Shown here: in pieces, positions 15,459 to 26,690 of the stretch | Layout of the letters: each line of letters starts with the position of its first letter | How positions within the stretch are numbered: the first letter of the stretch is position 1 | Source: Deinococcus deserti VCD115 | GTDB lineage: Bacteria > Deinococcota > Deinococci > Deinococcales > Deinococcaceae | Length of the DNA: 64,000 bases | Assembly (NCBI RefSeq): GCF_000020685.1 | Contig: NC_012526.1 | Coordinates: 2,396,001-2,460,000, forward strand | Reading direction: 5' to 3' | Notes under the pieces: model-generated | Told to the model about the DNA's origin: nothing | Databases searched by the model: none | Seen by the model: the letters and a program-made list of their open reading frames with translations, nothing else | Made by a program: the position numbers and the translations under genes

Positions 15459-16355
15459 ATGGCAGACCTCAAGCAGACGGGAAAAAGAGTGGCGCACGGG
15501 GTTGAAGCGGGCATGCATAAGGCTGGGACCGAGGTCAGCGACGCGACGCACAAGGCAGCTCCCGGTCTGGAGGCCCTGGCCCGCTTCGGCTACGCCAGCA
15601 AGGGTCTGGTATACGGCATGGTGGGCATGCTGGCCCTGAGCGTCGCCCTGGGCCGCGGAGGCGCCACCACCGATTCGCAGGGCGCACTGATCCGTTTGCA
15701 GGACCTGCCGGGCGGGACAATTCTGATGTGGCTGCTTGTGCTGGGCCTGATCGGCTACGCGCTATGGCAGATGGTTCGTGCTTTTCTGGACCCCGAGCGG
15801 CAGGGCAAGGAAGCCAAGGGCATCGTCAAGCGAATTGGCTACTTTCTCAGCGGCCTGGTAAATCTGGGTCTGGCCTTGTTTGCCGCACGTCTAGCCATGC
15901 GGGGCAGCGCCTCACGCAACCAGCAGAGTGAGGCGCAGGCCGCTGGCGACGTCCTGGCGCTTCCTGGTGGACAGCTGTTGCTTGGGCTGGCAGGCCTGGT
16001 GCTCCTGGCAGTTGCGGGCAACCAGTTGTACAGTGCGGCCGGTGCAAAGTTTATGAAGCGCATGAAATTCAGTGGCTCGGCCGGGCACGGCGAGAAGCTC
16101 AAGCGAATCGGGCAAATTGGCATCGGAGCCCGGGGAATCACCCTGGGGATCATCGGAGTCTTCCTGCTGGTAGCCGCGTGGCGGAACAAAGCAGGCATGG
16201 TTCCTGGGGTTTCCGAGGTCCTGACCTGGCTGAACCAGCAACCAGCCGGCAACTTCCTGCTGGGCGTGCTGGCCCTGGGCACCCTGTGTTATGGGGTGTG
16301 GTGTGGCGTGCAGGCCCTGTACCGCCGCATCCGCGTGGAGGGCAGCGCCGCATGA
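15459..16355 (+). CDS. DUF1206 integral membrane protein
   Basis: A 298-residue membrane protein with the three-fold DUF1206 repeat, each repeat giving two helices: [20 protein letters not shown] (from about 42), [21 protein letters not shown] (about 125) and [23 protein letters not shown] (about 215). The Arg/Gly pattern at the start of each repeat is the family mark. The first 35 residues are soluble and amphipathic. No activity is known for the family. AAAGGA stands just before the ATG. Its TGA overlaps the ATG of mgsA (ATGA), so the two proteins are translationally coupled. Confidence 0.87.
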   Translation: MADLKQTGKRVAHGVEAGMHKAGTEVSDATHKAAPGLEALARFGYASKGLVYGMVGMLALSVALGRGGATTDSQGALIRLQDLPGGTILMWLLVLGLIGYALWQMVRAFLDPERQGKEAKGIVKRIGYFLSGLVNLGLALFAARLAMRGSASRNQQSEAQAAGDVLALPGGQLLLGLAGLVLLAVAGNQLYSAAGAKFMKRMKFSGSAGHGEKLKRIGQIGIGARGITLGIIGVFLLVAAWRNKAGMVPGVSEVLTWLNQQPAGNFLLGVLALGTLCYGVWCGVQALYRRIRVEGSAA

Positions 16356-16756
16356 CTGGATCTTCGGTCAAACGGCAGGTGGCGCTGATTGCCCACGACA
16401 AGAAAAAGCTCGAACTGGCCATGTTTGCCCTGACGCACCGCGAAACGCTGGCGAACTTTCATCTGGTCGCCACTGGAACCACCGGCAGCGTGCTGCAAAA
16501 GCAGACCGGCCTGCAGGTAGAACGGGTCCTGTCCGGTCCGCTGGGTGGCGATCAGCAGATCGGCGCGCGCCTCGCAGACGAAGCTGTGCTGGCCGTGTTC
16601 TTTTTCCGTGACCCGCTGACTGCCCAGCCGCATGAGCCGGATGTCTCAGCGCTGGTACGTCTGTGCGACGTGCATGACATTCCCCTGGCAACCAATCCGG
16701 CCAGTGCGGAAGCGCTGATGCTGTGGCTTAAAACCCAGAGCGGGATTGGCAGCTGA
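16352..16756 (+). CDS. mgsA: Methylglyoxal synthase
   Basis: A 134-residue enzyme that turns dihydroxyacetone phosphate into methylglyoxal and phosphate, a bypass of lower glycolysis under phosphate limitation. Active-site blocks are intact: IAHDKKK (His15, Asp16), phosphate-binding GTTGS (41-46), [11 protein letters not shown] with catalytic Asp67, [15 protein letters not shown] with Asp87, His94 and Asp97. The start is fixed by the ATGA overlap with the DUF1206 gene; the frame is open upstream but overlaps that gene fully. Confidence 0.95.
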   Translation: MTGSSVKRQVALIAHDKKKLELAMFALTHRETLANFHLVATGTTGSVLQKQTGLQVERVLSGPLGGDQQIGARLADEAVLAVFFFRDPLTAQPHEPDVSALVRLCDVHDIPLATNPASAEALMLWLKTQSGIGS

Positions 16757-16910
16757 GCGCAGCAGTCAGGTATGGTTTTCTGTGGTCCGCTGACAGCTTC
16801 AGACCTTCAGCAGAACAGGCGAAGTGCGTTTTCAAGAGATACCGGACAGACGGGGTTAGACCGGTCTGGATTGAACCTGATGGATATGTCGAGTTCCTGA
16901 GCCGGTAGCT

Positions 16911-16916
16911 TATATT
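16911..16916 (+). promoter_or_regulatory. Leaderless -10 box of the PP2C gene
   Basis: TATATT fits TANNNT and ends six bases before the ATG at 16923. Confidence 0.65.
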
Positions 16917-16922
16917 GAACTC

Positions 16923-17981
16923 ATGCGCGTTCCGGTAACGCCCGCTCTGAGCTTTGGTCTGTTGACAGACGTGGGGCGTCAGAGACAGGGCGGCGTAAAT
17001 CAGGACGCGGCGCTGGCTTTAGACCTGCCACAAGGCGGCCTGTACGCTGTGGCTGATGGCATGGGCGGACATGCCGCCGGAGAACTGGCCGCCAATCTCG
17101 CTCTGGACGCCCTGGCACAACACTATGCCGAGGAGCGCGGAACGCCCCCAACGCGCCTGGTTGCAGCGGTACAGGCGGCCAATCTGGCTGTCCTGCACCA
17201 CGCGGTCGGGGAGTACATGGGGATGGGCACCACGCTGCTGGCCGCCGTGATTGACCGGGGCGCCCTGCTGATTGCGCACGTGGGGGACTCGCGGGCGTAT
17301 CTGCTGCGCGAAGGCACCCTGCACCGCCTCACTGAGGACCACTCCTGGGTGGCCGAACAGGTTCGTCTGGGACTGCTGACCGAGGAAGAGGCCCGCACCC
17401 ATCAGTGGCGCAGTGTGGTCAGCAATGCCCTGGGCGGCGAAGAACGCGTTCGCCTGGAAATGTTTGGTGTACCGTTGCACGCCGGAGACCGTCTGCTGCT
17501 GTGCAGTGACGGCCTGAGCGGCGTGGTCAGCGAAGAGAATCTGATCATGCTGCTCAGTAGCGGTACCCCGCAGGACACGGTGCGGCAGCTGGTCAATGCG
17601 GCCAATGACGCCGGAGGACCGGACAACATCACAGCGCTGATCGTGGATGTGCTGCGCGAATCCCGTCTTCCCAATTACGAACTGCCCCCGCCGCGCACCG
17701 ACGGGCCCGTCTACGCCGATATCCTGCTCAGTACCCATCGGGGCAACAGCCTGGTGACCTATGTGCTGCTGATGCTGGCCTATTTTACGCTGCTGAGTGT
17801 GATTCTGATCCCGGAGCACCGGTCACTGCTCGGGATCCTGGGGAGCGTGGTCATGCTTCTGATCATGGTTGGGCAACGTGTCACGCTGACGCGCCAGGCA
17901 CAACGTTACCTTGAGCGTCCCCGCGCTGCCCTGAGCCGCGTCACCGGGCGGCGCGCATCTGATGTGAAATCCCACCGGTAG
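16923..17981 (+). CDS. PP2C-type protein phosphatase with C-terminal membrane anchor
   Basis: A 352-residue Mg/Mn-dependent Ser/Thr phosphatase of the PrpC/Stp type. Metal-binding motifs are complete: GGVNQDAAL (Asp28), [14 protein letters not shown] (Asp45), [25 protein letters not shown] and [11 protein letters not shown]. Residues about 276-322 hold two membrane helices ([20 protein letters not shown] and [15 protein letters not shown]), followed by a basic tail, so the catalytic domain should be anchored at the inner face. It probably reverses Hanks-type kinase phosphorylation; no such kinase is adjacent (the RIO kinase at 9101 is the only kinase-like protein near). Confidence 0.93.
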   Translation: MRVPVTPALSFGLLTDVGRQRQGGVNQDAALALDLPQGGLYAVADGMGGHAAGELAANLALDALAQHYAEERGTPPTRLVAAVQAANLAVLHHAVGEYMGMGTTLLAAVIDRGALLIAHVGDSRAYLLREGTLHRLTEDHSWVAEQVRLGLLTEEEARTHQWRSVVSNALGGEERVRLEMFGVPLHAGDRLLLCSDGLSGVVSEENLIMLLSSGTPQDTVRQLVNAANDAGGPDNITALIVDVLRESRLPNYELPPPRTDGPVYADILLSTHRGNSLVTYVLLMLAYFTLLSVILIPEHRSLLGILGSVVMLLIMVGQRVTLTRQAQRYLERPRAALSRVTGRRASDVKSHR

Positions 17982-18123
17982 GAGACGTTCAGCAATCCGG
18001 CCTGTGGTTCACCTCGCTCCGGCGGGGGCATTCTGCATCTCTCTGGCTCCCGTCAGCCGGGCACAAGGAGCATGTCGGGACGGCTGCCCAGTCACGGAAT
18101 GCAGGGGCCAGCAGCAGAACCGC

Positions 18124-18129
18124 TACAGT
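18124..18129 (+). promoter_or_regulatory. Leaderless -10 box of the ridA-like gene
   Basis: TACAGT fits TANNNT and ends six bases before the ATG at 18136. Confidence 0.65.
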
Positions 18130-18135
18130 GCATTC

Positions 18136-18513
18136 ATGAAAGACATTGTGCAGACGGACAGTGCGCCGGCCGCTATTGGTCCCTACAGCCAGGCAGTCAG
18201 CTTCGGCAATCTGGTCATTACCAGCGGGCAGATTCCCCTGACCCCCGCCGGGGATCTGGTTGCAGGCGGCATCACCGAGCAGACCGAACAGGTGATCGCC
18301 AACCTGAAAGCGGTGCTGGCGGCGGCCGGTACCGATCTGGCGCGGGTAGTCAAGACCACCGTGTTCCTGGCCGACATGAACGAGTTCGCAGCCATGAACG
18401 CGGTCTATGAGAAGCACTTTCCTGCTCCGTACCCAGCCCGCAGCACCGTTCAGGTGGCCCGGCTCCCACGTGACGTGCGAGTAGAGATCGAGGTCATAGC
18501 CGAGCGGCACTAA
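18136..18513 (+). CDS. ridA: RidA family enamine/imine deaminase
   Basis: A 125-residue protein of the YjgF/YER057c/UK114 family, which hydrolyses reactive 2-aminoacrylate intermediates released by PLP enzymes. It has the standard blocks APAAIGPYSQAV at the start, VITSGQIPL, Arg102 in YPARSTVQVARLP (the substrate carboxylate-binding Arg) and Glu118 in VRVEIEVIA. Length and residues match active RidA. The ATG is placed by the leaderless -10 box; the gene is followed by tandem hairpins. Confidence 0.93.
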   Translation: MKDIVQTDSAPAAIGPYSQAVSFGNLVITSGQIPLTPAGDLVAGGITEQTEQVIANLKAVLAAAGTDLARVVKTTVFLADMNEFAAMNAVYEKHFPAPYPARSTVQVARLPRDVRVEIEVIAERH

Positions 18514-18524
18514 GCAGCCTGAAT

Positions 18525-18590
18525 ACTCCGGGGAATAACCCCGATTCCGGAGTGTTGCCCCCACCCCTGCAACGGGGCTGGGGGCGCTTT
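18525..18590 (+). terminator. Tandem hairpins after ridA
   Basis: First hairpin: ACTCCGG (18525-18531) with CCGGAGT (18547-18553), enclosing a second possible stem CGGGG/CCCCG. Second hairpin: GCCCCCACCCC (18557-18567) with GGGGCTGGGGGC (18574-18585), followed by GCTTTG. The second probably terminates ridA transcription. Confidence 0.6.
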
Positions 18591-18639
18591 GTGTCATGGC
18601 TCTTGGCACGTGGTGGCCGGACGTGACATTGTGCAAAGC

Positions 18640-19500
18640 GTGTTTGTCCTGCCCATACGATTCGAGCGGAGTCCGCGCCTGCACCCGATGCTGAGCGAGG
18701 TCCCGCATGCGGTCGGGACAAAAGTGGTCGTGCAGGGCAAGCGCGGCCCGGAAGTTGCGACGGTACGCGGCGAGCCGGGCGAGCGCAAGGCCCAGGAGCG
18801 CTACGGCATGGTGCTGCGCGCTGCCACCCCTGAGGACCTGGCCCGGTGGGAAGACCTGCACCGTCAGGGCGAGGACCTGAAGTGGCTGCTGCGGGCCCGG
18901 GCGCGTGAGCGCTCATTGCCTGTGAAACTCGTTGCCGTGGAATTCACCCTCGACGAGAGCCTGGTGACCGTAAGTTATAGCGCCGACGAGCGTATTGAGC
19001 TGACCAGCCTGATCGGTGAAGTGCGGGCACATACCCGGGCACGCGTGAACTTCGCCGCCGTGGGTCCGCGTGAACAGGCTCAGATGATCGGGACGCTGGG
19101 GGCGTGCGGCCGCGAGAACTGCTCGAGCAACCACCTGCAGGACTTTGCACCGGTCAGCATCCGCATGGCGCGCGACCAGCAGTTGCCCCTGAACCCGGAA
19201 AAGCTCTCCGGACCCTGTGGACGGCTGCTGTGCTGCCTGCAGTTCGAGCACACCCAGTACCTGGAGCTGCTCAAGGACCTGCCGCGCAAGAACGCCAAGG
19301 TTTGTCACGAGGGCTCCGGGGCCTGCGGCAAGGTCACCAAACTGCATCCGCTGAGCGGCACAGTGGACGTGCATACCGATCAGGGCACGCTTCTGGGGGT
19401 GCCGGCCGCTGACCTGCGCCGCGCAACAGAGGAAGCTCGCATTCCATCCGAGAAGGGTGCCCGCCCGCCTCGCCGGGATCCCGGTACAGGCGCCAGCTGA
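18640..19500 (+). CDS. PSP1 domain protein (YaaT/RicT-like)
   Basis: A 286-residue cytoplasmic protein with the PSP1 domain. It shows [20 protein letters not shown] early on and the Cys cluster [12 protein letters not shown] followed by [18 protein letters not shown], the pattern of YaaT/RicT. In Bacillus the RicT complex carries Fe-S clusters and controls RNA maturation and development; here the function is inferred only from the family. Possible starts are GTG 18640 ([12 protein letters not shown]) and GTG 18631; the frame is open further up, but this lies in the ridA terminator. The C-terminal 20 residues are basic and disordered. Confidence 0.88.
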   Translation: MFVLPIRFERSPRLHPMLSEVPHAVGTKVVVQGKRGPEVATVRGEPGERKAQERYGMVLRAATPEDLARWEDLHRQGEDLKWLLRARARERSLPVKLVAVEFTLDESLVTVSYSADERIELTSLIGEVRAHTRARVNFAAVGPREQAQMIGTLGACGRENCSSNHLQDFAPVSIRMARDQQLPLNPEKLSGPCGRLLCCLQFEHTQYLELLKDLPRKNAKVCHEGSGACGKVTKLHPLSGTVDVHTDQGTLLGVPAADLRRATEEARIPSEKGARPPRRDPGTGAS

Positions 19501-19553
19501 CCCGGCGCCATCTGCGGGCCGCTTCAGGCGCCTGGCCTCTAGACTCGGGGGCG

Positions 19554-21263
<1,710 letters not shown>

Positions 21264-21293
21264 CCACGGCTTCCCAACGTCACCGGGACACAA

Positions 21294-21325
21294 AACACCG
21301 CCCCTGGGTTTCCAGGGGCGGTGTT
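21294..21325. terminator. Bidirectional terminator between pepF and the DUF4384 gene
   Basis: A perfect 14-bp stem (AACACCGCCCCTGG with CCAGGGGCGGTGTT) and a 4-base loop GTTT. Read on the minus strand it runs into TTTTGTG, so it ends the DUF4384 gene best and can also stop pepF. Confidence 0.85.
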
Positions 21326-21341
21326 GCTGGCTCTTTGGAGC

Positions 21342-22436
21342 TCAGTAACGGTAGTTGGTGGTTTCGGTGACCTGAACAGTGAGGGTGCGGTTGGCGCCAC
21401 GGGTCACGGTGACGGTCACGGTGCTGGCACCCTTGGACAGCGTGCTGACGTAGCCGGTGGTGGTGGTGCGGGTGCCCTGCACGGTGTAGCCCTCATTGCG
21501 CAGCTCAGTGACTTTCTGGTCCAGTGCGCTGCGGGCGGGGTCCTGCAGCTGGGTTCCGGTGATGGCGCCCAGCAGGCCGCCGACCAGGTCAAGGAAGGCG
21601 TTGCCGGTCGTGGCAGGAGCCTGAACCACGGCCTGAGGGGCTGGTGCAAGGTCCACGTTCAGGTTGGTGATGGTGCCCTGGCGGATGGTCACGGTGGTGG
21701 CGAAGTCGCTATAGCCGGGCGCCTGGATCCGCACAGGGTAGGTGCCGGCGCGCAGGTTGCTGTAGGTGACGTTGCTGCCGCCCAGACGCTGACCATTGAG
21801 GATCACCGTGGCGTTGACGTTGGTGCCGACAAACAGGCTACCGGTGGTTACGGGGTTCTGGGCCACCACCTGGTAGAACGCGGTGTCACTGACCCAGCTG
21901 TTCTGGGGCAGGGGGTTAACCACGATGCTCAGGGCCTGGGCCAGCCCGGCCTGTCCTTTGGCGTTCACGGTCGCGAACTGGTCCTGAGTGGTCTTGAAGC
22001 TGCTGATCTGGTCCAGGTTCAGCGGCGTCAGGCTGGCCAGGGCAAGCACCTTGTTCTGGCCCACGGGGCCACCGACGTCAAAGGTGAAGCTGTCGCCCGG
22101 GGCCGGGAAGGAACGCGTCGTGCCCGCCTTGACGAAGTTGTCGCCGCCCAGACGGTTGGGCAGGACCTGATCCACTTCGCCGCTGGGATCCACGTTGAAG
22201 AGGTAGACGTAGGCGTCGCGGTTGACGGTGGCACTCAGGGTGATCTTCTCGCCGATGCGGTAGGCGGGGTTCTGGTTGCCGCTGGCATCCTTGTCCACAC
22301 GCACGCTGACGCTCAGGTCGGGCTGGGTGGGGTTGACGATGATGCTCTGGGCACTGATGCGTCCCTGAGCAGAAGCGGTACCGAGGGTGGTGGCCGTGGT
22401 CAGAGCCATAAGCGCAGTCAGGGTCTTTTTATTCAT
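21342..22436 (-). CDS. Secreted DUF4384/PEGA domain protein
   Basis: A 364-residue exported protein with a clear signal peptide ([24 protein letters not shown], cleavage after SAQ or ASA). Residues about 55-115 match DUF4384 ([25 protein letters not shown] and [21 protein letters not shown]). Residues about 195-265 look like a PEGA domain ([40 protein letters not shown]). The C-terminal 90 residues are Thr/Val-rich. Both domains are common in surface or envelope proteins of this phylum. The function is unknown, probably structural or binding at the cell envelope. Confidence 0.82.
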   Translation of the reverse strand: MNKKTLTALMALTTATTLGTASAQGRISAQSIIVNPTQPDLSVSVRVDKDASGNQNPAYRIGEKITLSATVNRDAYVYLFNVDPSGEVDQVLPNRLGGDNFVKAGTTRSFPAPGDSFTFDVGGPVGQNKVLALASLTPLNLDQISSFKTTQDQFATVNAKGQAGLAQALSIVVNPLPQNSWVSDTAFYQVVAQNPVTTGSLFVGTNVNATVILNGQRLGGSNVTYSNLRAGTYPVRIQAPGYSDFATTVTIRQGTITNLNVDLAPAPQAVVQAPATTGNAFLDLVGGLLGAITGTQLQDPARSALDQKVTELRNEGYTVQGTRTTTTGYVSTLSKGASTVTVTVTRGANRTLTVQVTETTNYRY

Positions 22437-22611
22437 GCCGCGATTCTTGCGTGGAGGTATGACCCCTGACTGATGAATCCTGAAAATGCCTTCAGACTCC
22501 GCGTGGTCTCAAGAAAGCATAAAAAGCAGCTTTCGCCTGAGCCGGACGGCCAGGGGCAGCCTGCGCCATTGTGCCGATGCTCCCAGGTAGAGGCAGGAGC
22601 ACACTGGTTCT

Positions 22612-23628
22612 ATGACGACGTCCTTTGCTCCCCTGACCCACAATGTGGTGGCATTTATGCCAGACAGCGCCACGCCAGAGCAGCGCCTTGCCGTAGGTCT
22701 TCTTCTGGCTGAAAGTTATGCGTATGCCTACCCCGAGGACCCGGCCCTGCTGCCCGAGAAGGAAGCACTGAGCCTCACGCACCTGAGTCCTGATGAGAAA
22801 GCCGAGCATTTCGTAATCTGGGATCAGGAGCGGGCCCTGGGCTGGGGCATGCTGAGCTACGACCAGAAACAGAATCTGCACGCGGCCCATGCCCGATTGG
22901 TCGTCCATCCCGACGCCCGCCGCCAGGGGATGGGACGCTCCCTGGGGCACGCCCTTGAAGACGCTGCCCGGCGTGCAGGCCGGACGCTGATTACCTTCGG
23001 CACCACCAGCCGTGCTCCGGCGGGGGAAGCCTATGCCCGCACGCTGAACGCCGAACCTGCCCTGCCTATGCGCCAGAGCCGGCTGGACCTTACCGCGCTG
23101 AATCCGGCGCTGGTGGATCAGTGGCTGATCCGCCCTGAGGGTGATCCCTACCGCCTGCACACCTGGACCGTCATTCCCGACGAGTTCCTGGACCGCGCCG
23201 CCGACATGATGATGGTCATGAATACTGCGCCACGTGGCGACCTGGAAGTTGACGACTGGACCATCACTCCGGACATGATCCGTGCCTGGGACGCCATGAT
23301 TGCCGAAGCTGGTGAGACGCGTTTCATGATGGCCGTGGAAGACACCCGTACCGGCCAGCTTGACGGCTACACCGAGGTGTTCTGGATGCCCGAACGGGCC
23401 TCGCTGGTCTACCAGGGCGCTACAGCCGTGCGTCCCGGTGCACGCGGGCTGGGGCTGGGCAAATGGCTCAAGGCAGCCATGCTACGCCACGTACAGCGCG
23501 AGTGCCCCGGAGCCCGATGGGTGCGGACCAACAATGCCAACGTGAACGAGGCCATGCTGGGCATCAACGTGGCGCTGGGCTTCGAGCCGTGGGCCAGCTT
23601 CACCGAGTGGCAACTCAAGCTCGCCTGA
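22612..23628 (+). CDS. GNAT acetyltransferase with two GNAT domains
   Basis: A 338-residue protein made of two tandem GNAT folds. The first has the acetyl-CoA-binding block [21 protein letters not shown] (about residues 98-118); the second has [22 protein letters not shown] (about 272-293) and the [20 protein letters not shown] ending typical of mycothiol-synthase-like and aminoglycoside-type members. GNAT enzymes move an acetyl group to amines; the substrate is unknown. The bases CACACT six before the ATG resemble the leaderless -10 pattern. It lies 30 bases upstream of the DinB-like gene. Confidence 0.87.
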   Translation: MTTSFAPLTHNVVAFMPDSATPEQRLAVGLLLAESYAYAYPEDPALLPEKEALSLTHLSPDEKAEHFVIWDQERALGWGMLSYDQKQNLHAAHARLVVHPDARRQGMGRSLGHALEDAARRAGRTLITFGTTSRAPAGEAYARTLNAEPALPMRQSRLDLTALNPALVDQWLIRPEGDPYRLHTWTVIPDEFLDRAADMMMVMNTAPRGDLEVDDWTITPDMIRAWDAMIAEAGETRFMMAVEDTRTGQLDGYTEVFWMPERASLVYQGATAVRPGARGLGLGKWLKAAMLRHVQRECPGARWVRTNNANVNEAMLGINVALGFEPWASFTEWQLKLA

Positions 23629-23646
23629 AAGGCCCCGCGCAGGGCT

Positions 23647-23652
23647 TATGCT
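23647..23652 (+). promoter_or_regulatory. Leaderless -10 box of the DinB-like gene
   Basis: TATGCT fits TANNNT and ends six bases before the ATG at 23659. The 15 bases up to the ATG are identical to those before hisA. Confidence 0.65.
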
Positions 23653-23658
23653 CGGCGC

Positions 23659-24243
23659 ATGACTGACCACCAGCCACATGCCCAGCCCCTGGACCCCCAG
23701 TACCCGATCGGTCCTCTGCCACAGCTGCCCGGCGACGCACGCGTCCCCGCCACCCTGGAGCAGATGGCCGTCAAGGCGAGGGCCGCGGTGGGGGCGTGGC
23801 GGGAGCTGCTGGAAAACCGCAGTGAAGCTGAACTGGCCCGGACCTACCGCCCTGGAGGCTGGACCCTGTATCAGCTGGCCCACCACACCGCCGACGCGCA
23901 TCTGCATGGGCTGCACCGCCTGCGCATGGGCCTGACCATCCCGGACTACATGATCCAGCCGTTCGATCAGGATGCGGCCGTGACCCTGCCGGACTACACG
24001 CTGCCTGTCGAGGACGCCGTGGCGCTGATGGAGGTCATCAATACGCGCTGGGTTGCGCTGCTCCAGGGTGTGGACCCGGCGGCCCTGAGCCGTCAGGTGA
24101 TGCACCCGAGCGAGGGACCACACGACCTGTGGCAGCTGATCAACAAGCACGACTGGCATCTGCGCCATCACCTGGCCCAGGCTCACCTGACACTGGAGCA
24201 GGACAACTCACCCAGGGACGCGTCCCATACCGGGATGAGTTAA
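23659..24243 (+). CDS. DinB/YfiT family putative metal-dependent hydrolase (bacillithiol transferase type)
   Basis: A 194-residue four-helix-bundle protein of the DinB superfamily. It begins with the YfiT hallmark [15 protein letters not shown] and carries the three metal-binding His: one in [14 protein letters not shown] and a pair in [14 protein letters not shown]. The YfiT/BstA group contains thiol-S-transferases that use bacillithiol to detoxify electrophiles; this substrate is inferred, not shown. It has its own leaderless promoter 31 bases after the GNAT gene. Confidence 0.87.
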   Translation: MTDHQPHAQPLDPQYPIGPLPQLPGDARVPATLEQMAVKARAAVGAWRELLENRSEAELARTYRPGGWTLYQLAHHTADAHLHGLHRLRMGLTIPDYMIQPFDQDAAVTLPDYTLPVEDAVALMEVINTRWVALLQGVDPAALSRQVMHPSEGPHDLWQLINKHDWHLRHHLAQAHLTLEQDNSPRDASHTGMS

Positions 24244-24256
24244 GTCACGGCAGAAA

Positions 24257-24294
24257 ACGGGCCTCCCGGGAAGACCAGTTCCCAGGCGGCCCGT
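24257..24294. terminator. Terminator between the DinB gene and malic enzyme
   Basis: ACGGGCC (24257-24263) pairs with GGCCCGT (24288-24294), and an inner CCGGGAA faces TTCCCAGG. On the minus strand the stem is followed by TTTTCTG, so it can end the malic-enzyme transcript; on the plus strand it follows the DinB stop. Confidence 0.65.
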
Positions 24295-24327
24295 CACAGC
24301 CTTTTCGCTGAGGTTCGGAGACAGCCT

Positions 24328-24356
24328 GCGCGCCGGGGGAACCCTTACCGGCGCGC
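24328..24356 (-). terminator. Second hairpin after the malic enzyme gene
   Basis: GCGCGCCGG (24328-24336) and CCGGCGCGC (24348-24356) form a 9-bp GC stem 11 bases past the malic-enzyme stop. It lacks a U-tract, so it may protect the 3' end rather than terminate. Confidence 0.4.
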
Positions 24357-24367
24357 GGGCCACGTGC

Positions 24368-26116
24368 CTACTGCTTGTTTTTAGCGGTATTGCACAGGGG
24401 CAGATATTTCGGCTGCCAGGCGCGGTCCCGGATGTTCGCCTCGATCTGCTCGTCGGTCAGGTTGCGCATGCGGCGGTCGGCACACACCCCGTCCGTGATC
24501 GCCTGCCGCGCCACTCGCGCGGCGATCTTGATGCTGATCTCGCGCAGGTCACCGATTGGCGGGTATACGCGCCCCTGCTCGGTAGGAGTGACCTCCACCA
24601 GAGTGTAGGCAGCGGCCATCACCATGTTGTCGGTGATTTCCCGCGCTCTCGTCGCCACCGCCCCGAAGCCCAGCCCCGGGAAGATAAAAGCGTTGTTGCC
24701 CTGGCCGATGGGATAGGCCTGCTGGCCATACTGAATATCGGCAAAGGGGCTGCCTGTGGCCACGATGGCCTGTCCGTCGGTCCACTCGATCAGGTCCGAG
24801 GGCTGCGCTTCTACATGACTGCTGGGATTGCTCAGCGGAAACACGATGGGGCGCGGGGTATGGGTCAGCATGGCTTCGATGCTCTCGCGCCGGAACAACC
24901 CCGGGACTCCGGTAAAGCCCAGCAGCGCCGTGGCCCGGCTGTTCACGATGACCTCGTGCAGGGTGGGCGCCTCTCCAGCGTAGGTCCAGCCGCTCAGGTC
25001 CTCGGGGCGGCGCACGAAGCTCATCTGCTGCGGCTCCAGGTCCGGCTGGCCTTCCATCAGCAGGCCGTAGCGGTCCACCACGAACACGCGCGCGCCGGCT
25101 TCCTCGAAGGTCAGTCCCTCGTGTATCAGGCCCTGACGGATGGCCATGGCCACGCCGATGCCCGCCGCTCCAGCGCCCACGATGACAAAGCTCTGTGCGG
25201 TCAGCTCTTCACCCTTGATGCGGCAGGCACTGAGCAGGCCCGACAGGGCCATAGCGCCGGTGCCCTGGATGTCATCGTTAAAGCTGGGCACGACCCGGCG
25301 GTAACGCTCCAGCACCCGGAAGGCGGTGCCGCGGCTGAAGTCCTCCCACTGGATGATGGCCTTGGGGTAGCGGGCGTGCGCAGCTTCCACGAACCTGTCC
25401 AGGAACTCGTCGTACTCGGCCCCCGTCATGCGCCGCTGGTGCAGACCCAGGTACAGCGGGTCGTCGATCAGGTCCTGACGGTTGGTGCCCACGTCCAGTT
25501 CGACTGGCAGGGCCTTGTCTGGGCCCACGCCGCCGGCTGCCGTGTACAGGCTGAGCTTGCCGATGCTGATGGCCATGCCGCCGAAGCCCTGATCCCCGAT
25601 ACCCAGAATGGCGCTGGAATCGGTCGCGACAATCATCCGGACATCATTGACCGGGACGTTTTCCAGCATCTCCTCTACCCGGTCAATGTCCTGGGCGCTG
25701 ACCGTAAAGCCGCGCGGGTAACGGTAGTTGCTGGAAAACTGCTTGACCGCCTCGCCCACCGTGGGGGTGTAGATGATGGGAAGCATTTCCTCGAGGTGGT
25801 CTTCCAGAACCGCGTAGAACAGCACCTCGTTGCGGTCCTGCAGGGCACGCAGGTATTCATGTTTTTCCAGGTCGGTGGCCTGACGCAGGTAACGCAGGTA
25901 GGTCCGCTGCTTCTGTTCCTCGAAGGTACTGATGTGCGGGGGAATCAGGCCCTCGAGCCCCAGCTCTATGCGTTCCTGGGAGGTAAAGGCGGTCGTCTTG
26001 TTCAGCAGCGGATTTTGCAGCAGGGCCAGGCCGTTGACGTAGACGTCGATGTAGCGCTGGCCATGCTCATCGCGTTTTACGTCGTAATAGCGGGAGACCG
26101 GAGGCGTGTGGGGCAT
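24368..26116 (-). CDS. maeA: NAD-type malic enzyme
   Basis: A 582-residue enzyme that oxidatively decarboxylates malate to pyruvate, the large SfcA/MaeA form. Key blocks: [17 protein letters not shown] with the catalytic Tyr, [29 protein letters not shown], the metal-binding [28 protein letters not shown], the nucleotide-binding [13 protein letters not shown], and [20 protein letters not shown]. The ATG at 26116 gives the family length; the frame extends to 26380 with poor sequence. TATCCT stands nine bases before the ATG as a possible -10 box. The MDH gene at 37220 works on the same metabolite. Confidence 0.94.
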   Translation of the reverse strand: MPHTPPVSRYYDVKRDEHGQRYIDVYVNGLALLQNPLLNKTTAFTSQERIELGLEGLIPPHISTFEEQKQRTYLRYLRQATDLEKHEYLRALQDRNEVLFYAVLEDHLEEMLPIIYTPTVGEAVKQFSSNYRYPRGFTVSAQDIDRVEEMLENVPVNDVRMIVATDSSAILGIGDQGFGGMAISIGKLSLYTAAGGVGPDKALPVELDVGTNRQDLIDDPLYLGLHQRRMTGAEYDEFLDRFVEAAHARYPKAIIQWEDFSRGTAFRVLERYRRVVPSFNDDIQGTGAMALSGLLSACRIKGEELTAQSFVIVGAGAAGIGVAMAIRQGLIHEGLTFEEAGARVFVVDRYGLLMEGQPDLEPQQMSFVRRPEDLSGWTYAGEAPTLHEVIVNSRATALLGFTGVPGLFRRESIEAMLTHTPRPIVFPLSNPSSHVEAQPSDLIEWTDGQAIVATGSPFADIQYGQQAYPIGQGNNAFIFPGLGFGAVATRAREITDNMVMAAAYTLVEVTPTEQGRVYPPIGDLREISIKIAARVARQAITDGVCADRRMRNLTDEQIEANIRDRAWQPKYLPLCNTAKNKQ

Positions 26117-26216
26117 AACCGTAACAGGATACCTGCCGGAGAGCGAACAGGGTTCAGCCGCACTACAGAAGCCCGGTGAACCGCACGTCTCCCTGTTCAG
26201 ATAGTGAACAGAACCC

Positions 26217-26636
26217 TTAGCGCTGGTGTGCCGCCCAGCGCTCGCGCAGCCGGTCGAAGTTCGCGTCGATCTTTTCCTGCGGCAGCACCATCTGCGTGGT
26301 CGTGCCGGTGCCGATCTCATCCCCGAGCTCGTTGACAGCACGCATCGAGGCCAAAATGCGCCGACCGTCCATACGCTCAAAGGTCGCCGTGACCGTCACG
26401 GTCATTCCGGGCAGCGCCGAGGCGGTATGGGTGACGTCCACCTGCGTGCCGATACCGCCCTCACCATCTTCGAGAAACGGAAGGATGATCTTCCGGCCGG
26501 CTTCCTCGAAATGGCGGGCCATCCAGTACGTGGCATAGACCGGATGCAACCGGCCCAGTTCACCAAAGTCAACAGTCATGTCCTCGGTCACGTTTACAGT
26601 CAGCGTCTGCGTGAAGCCAGCGGGAATGGGGCGCAT
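26217..26636 (-). CDS. Hotdog-fold thioesterase (FlK-like)
   Basis: A 139-residue single hotdog-domain protein close to the fluoroacetyl-CoA thioesterase FlK family. Matching parts are the N-terminal [19 protein letters not shown], the helix [16 protein letters not shown] with the likely catalytic Glu, [18 protein letters not shown] with the His, and [24 protein letters not shown]. It should cleave small acyl-CoA esters in the cytoplasm; the acyl group is unknown. The ATG is placed by a leaderless -10 box. It lies 100 bases upstream of malic enzyme with its own promoter and divergent from 26691. Confidence 0.83.
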   Translation of the reverse strand: MRPIPAGFTQTLTVNVTEDMTVDFGELGRLHPVYATYWMARHFEEAGRKIILPFLEDGEGGIGTQVDVTHTASALPGMTVTVTATFERMDGRRILASMRAVNELGDEIGTGTTTQMVLPQEKIDANFDRLRERWAAHQR

Positions 26637-26642
26637 TCAGCC

Positions 26643-26648
26643 AGGGTA
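26643..26648 (-). promoter_or_regulatory. Leaderless -10 box of the thioesterase gene
   Basis: TACCCT on the minus strand fits TANNNT and ends six bases before the ATG at 26636. It sits back to back with the plus-strand box at 26679. Confidence 0.65.
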
Positions 26649-26678
26649 AATCATTCATTGCCGTATTCCCGGACGGCC

Positions 26679-26684
26679 TACGCT
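26679..26684 (+). promoter_or_regulatory. Leaderless -10 box of the secreted propeller-like gene
   Basis: TACGCT fits TANNNT and ends six bases before the ATG at 26691. Confidence 0.65.
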
Positions 26685-26690
26685 GAAGCC

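Noticed and set aside
24815..26179. Plus-strand open frame of 454 codons
   Set aside because: It is the complement of the malic-enzyme gene, whose motifs are complete on the minus strand.
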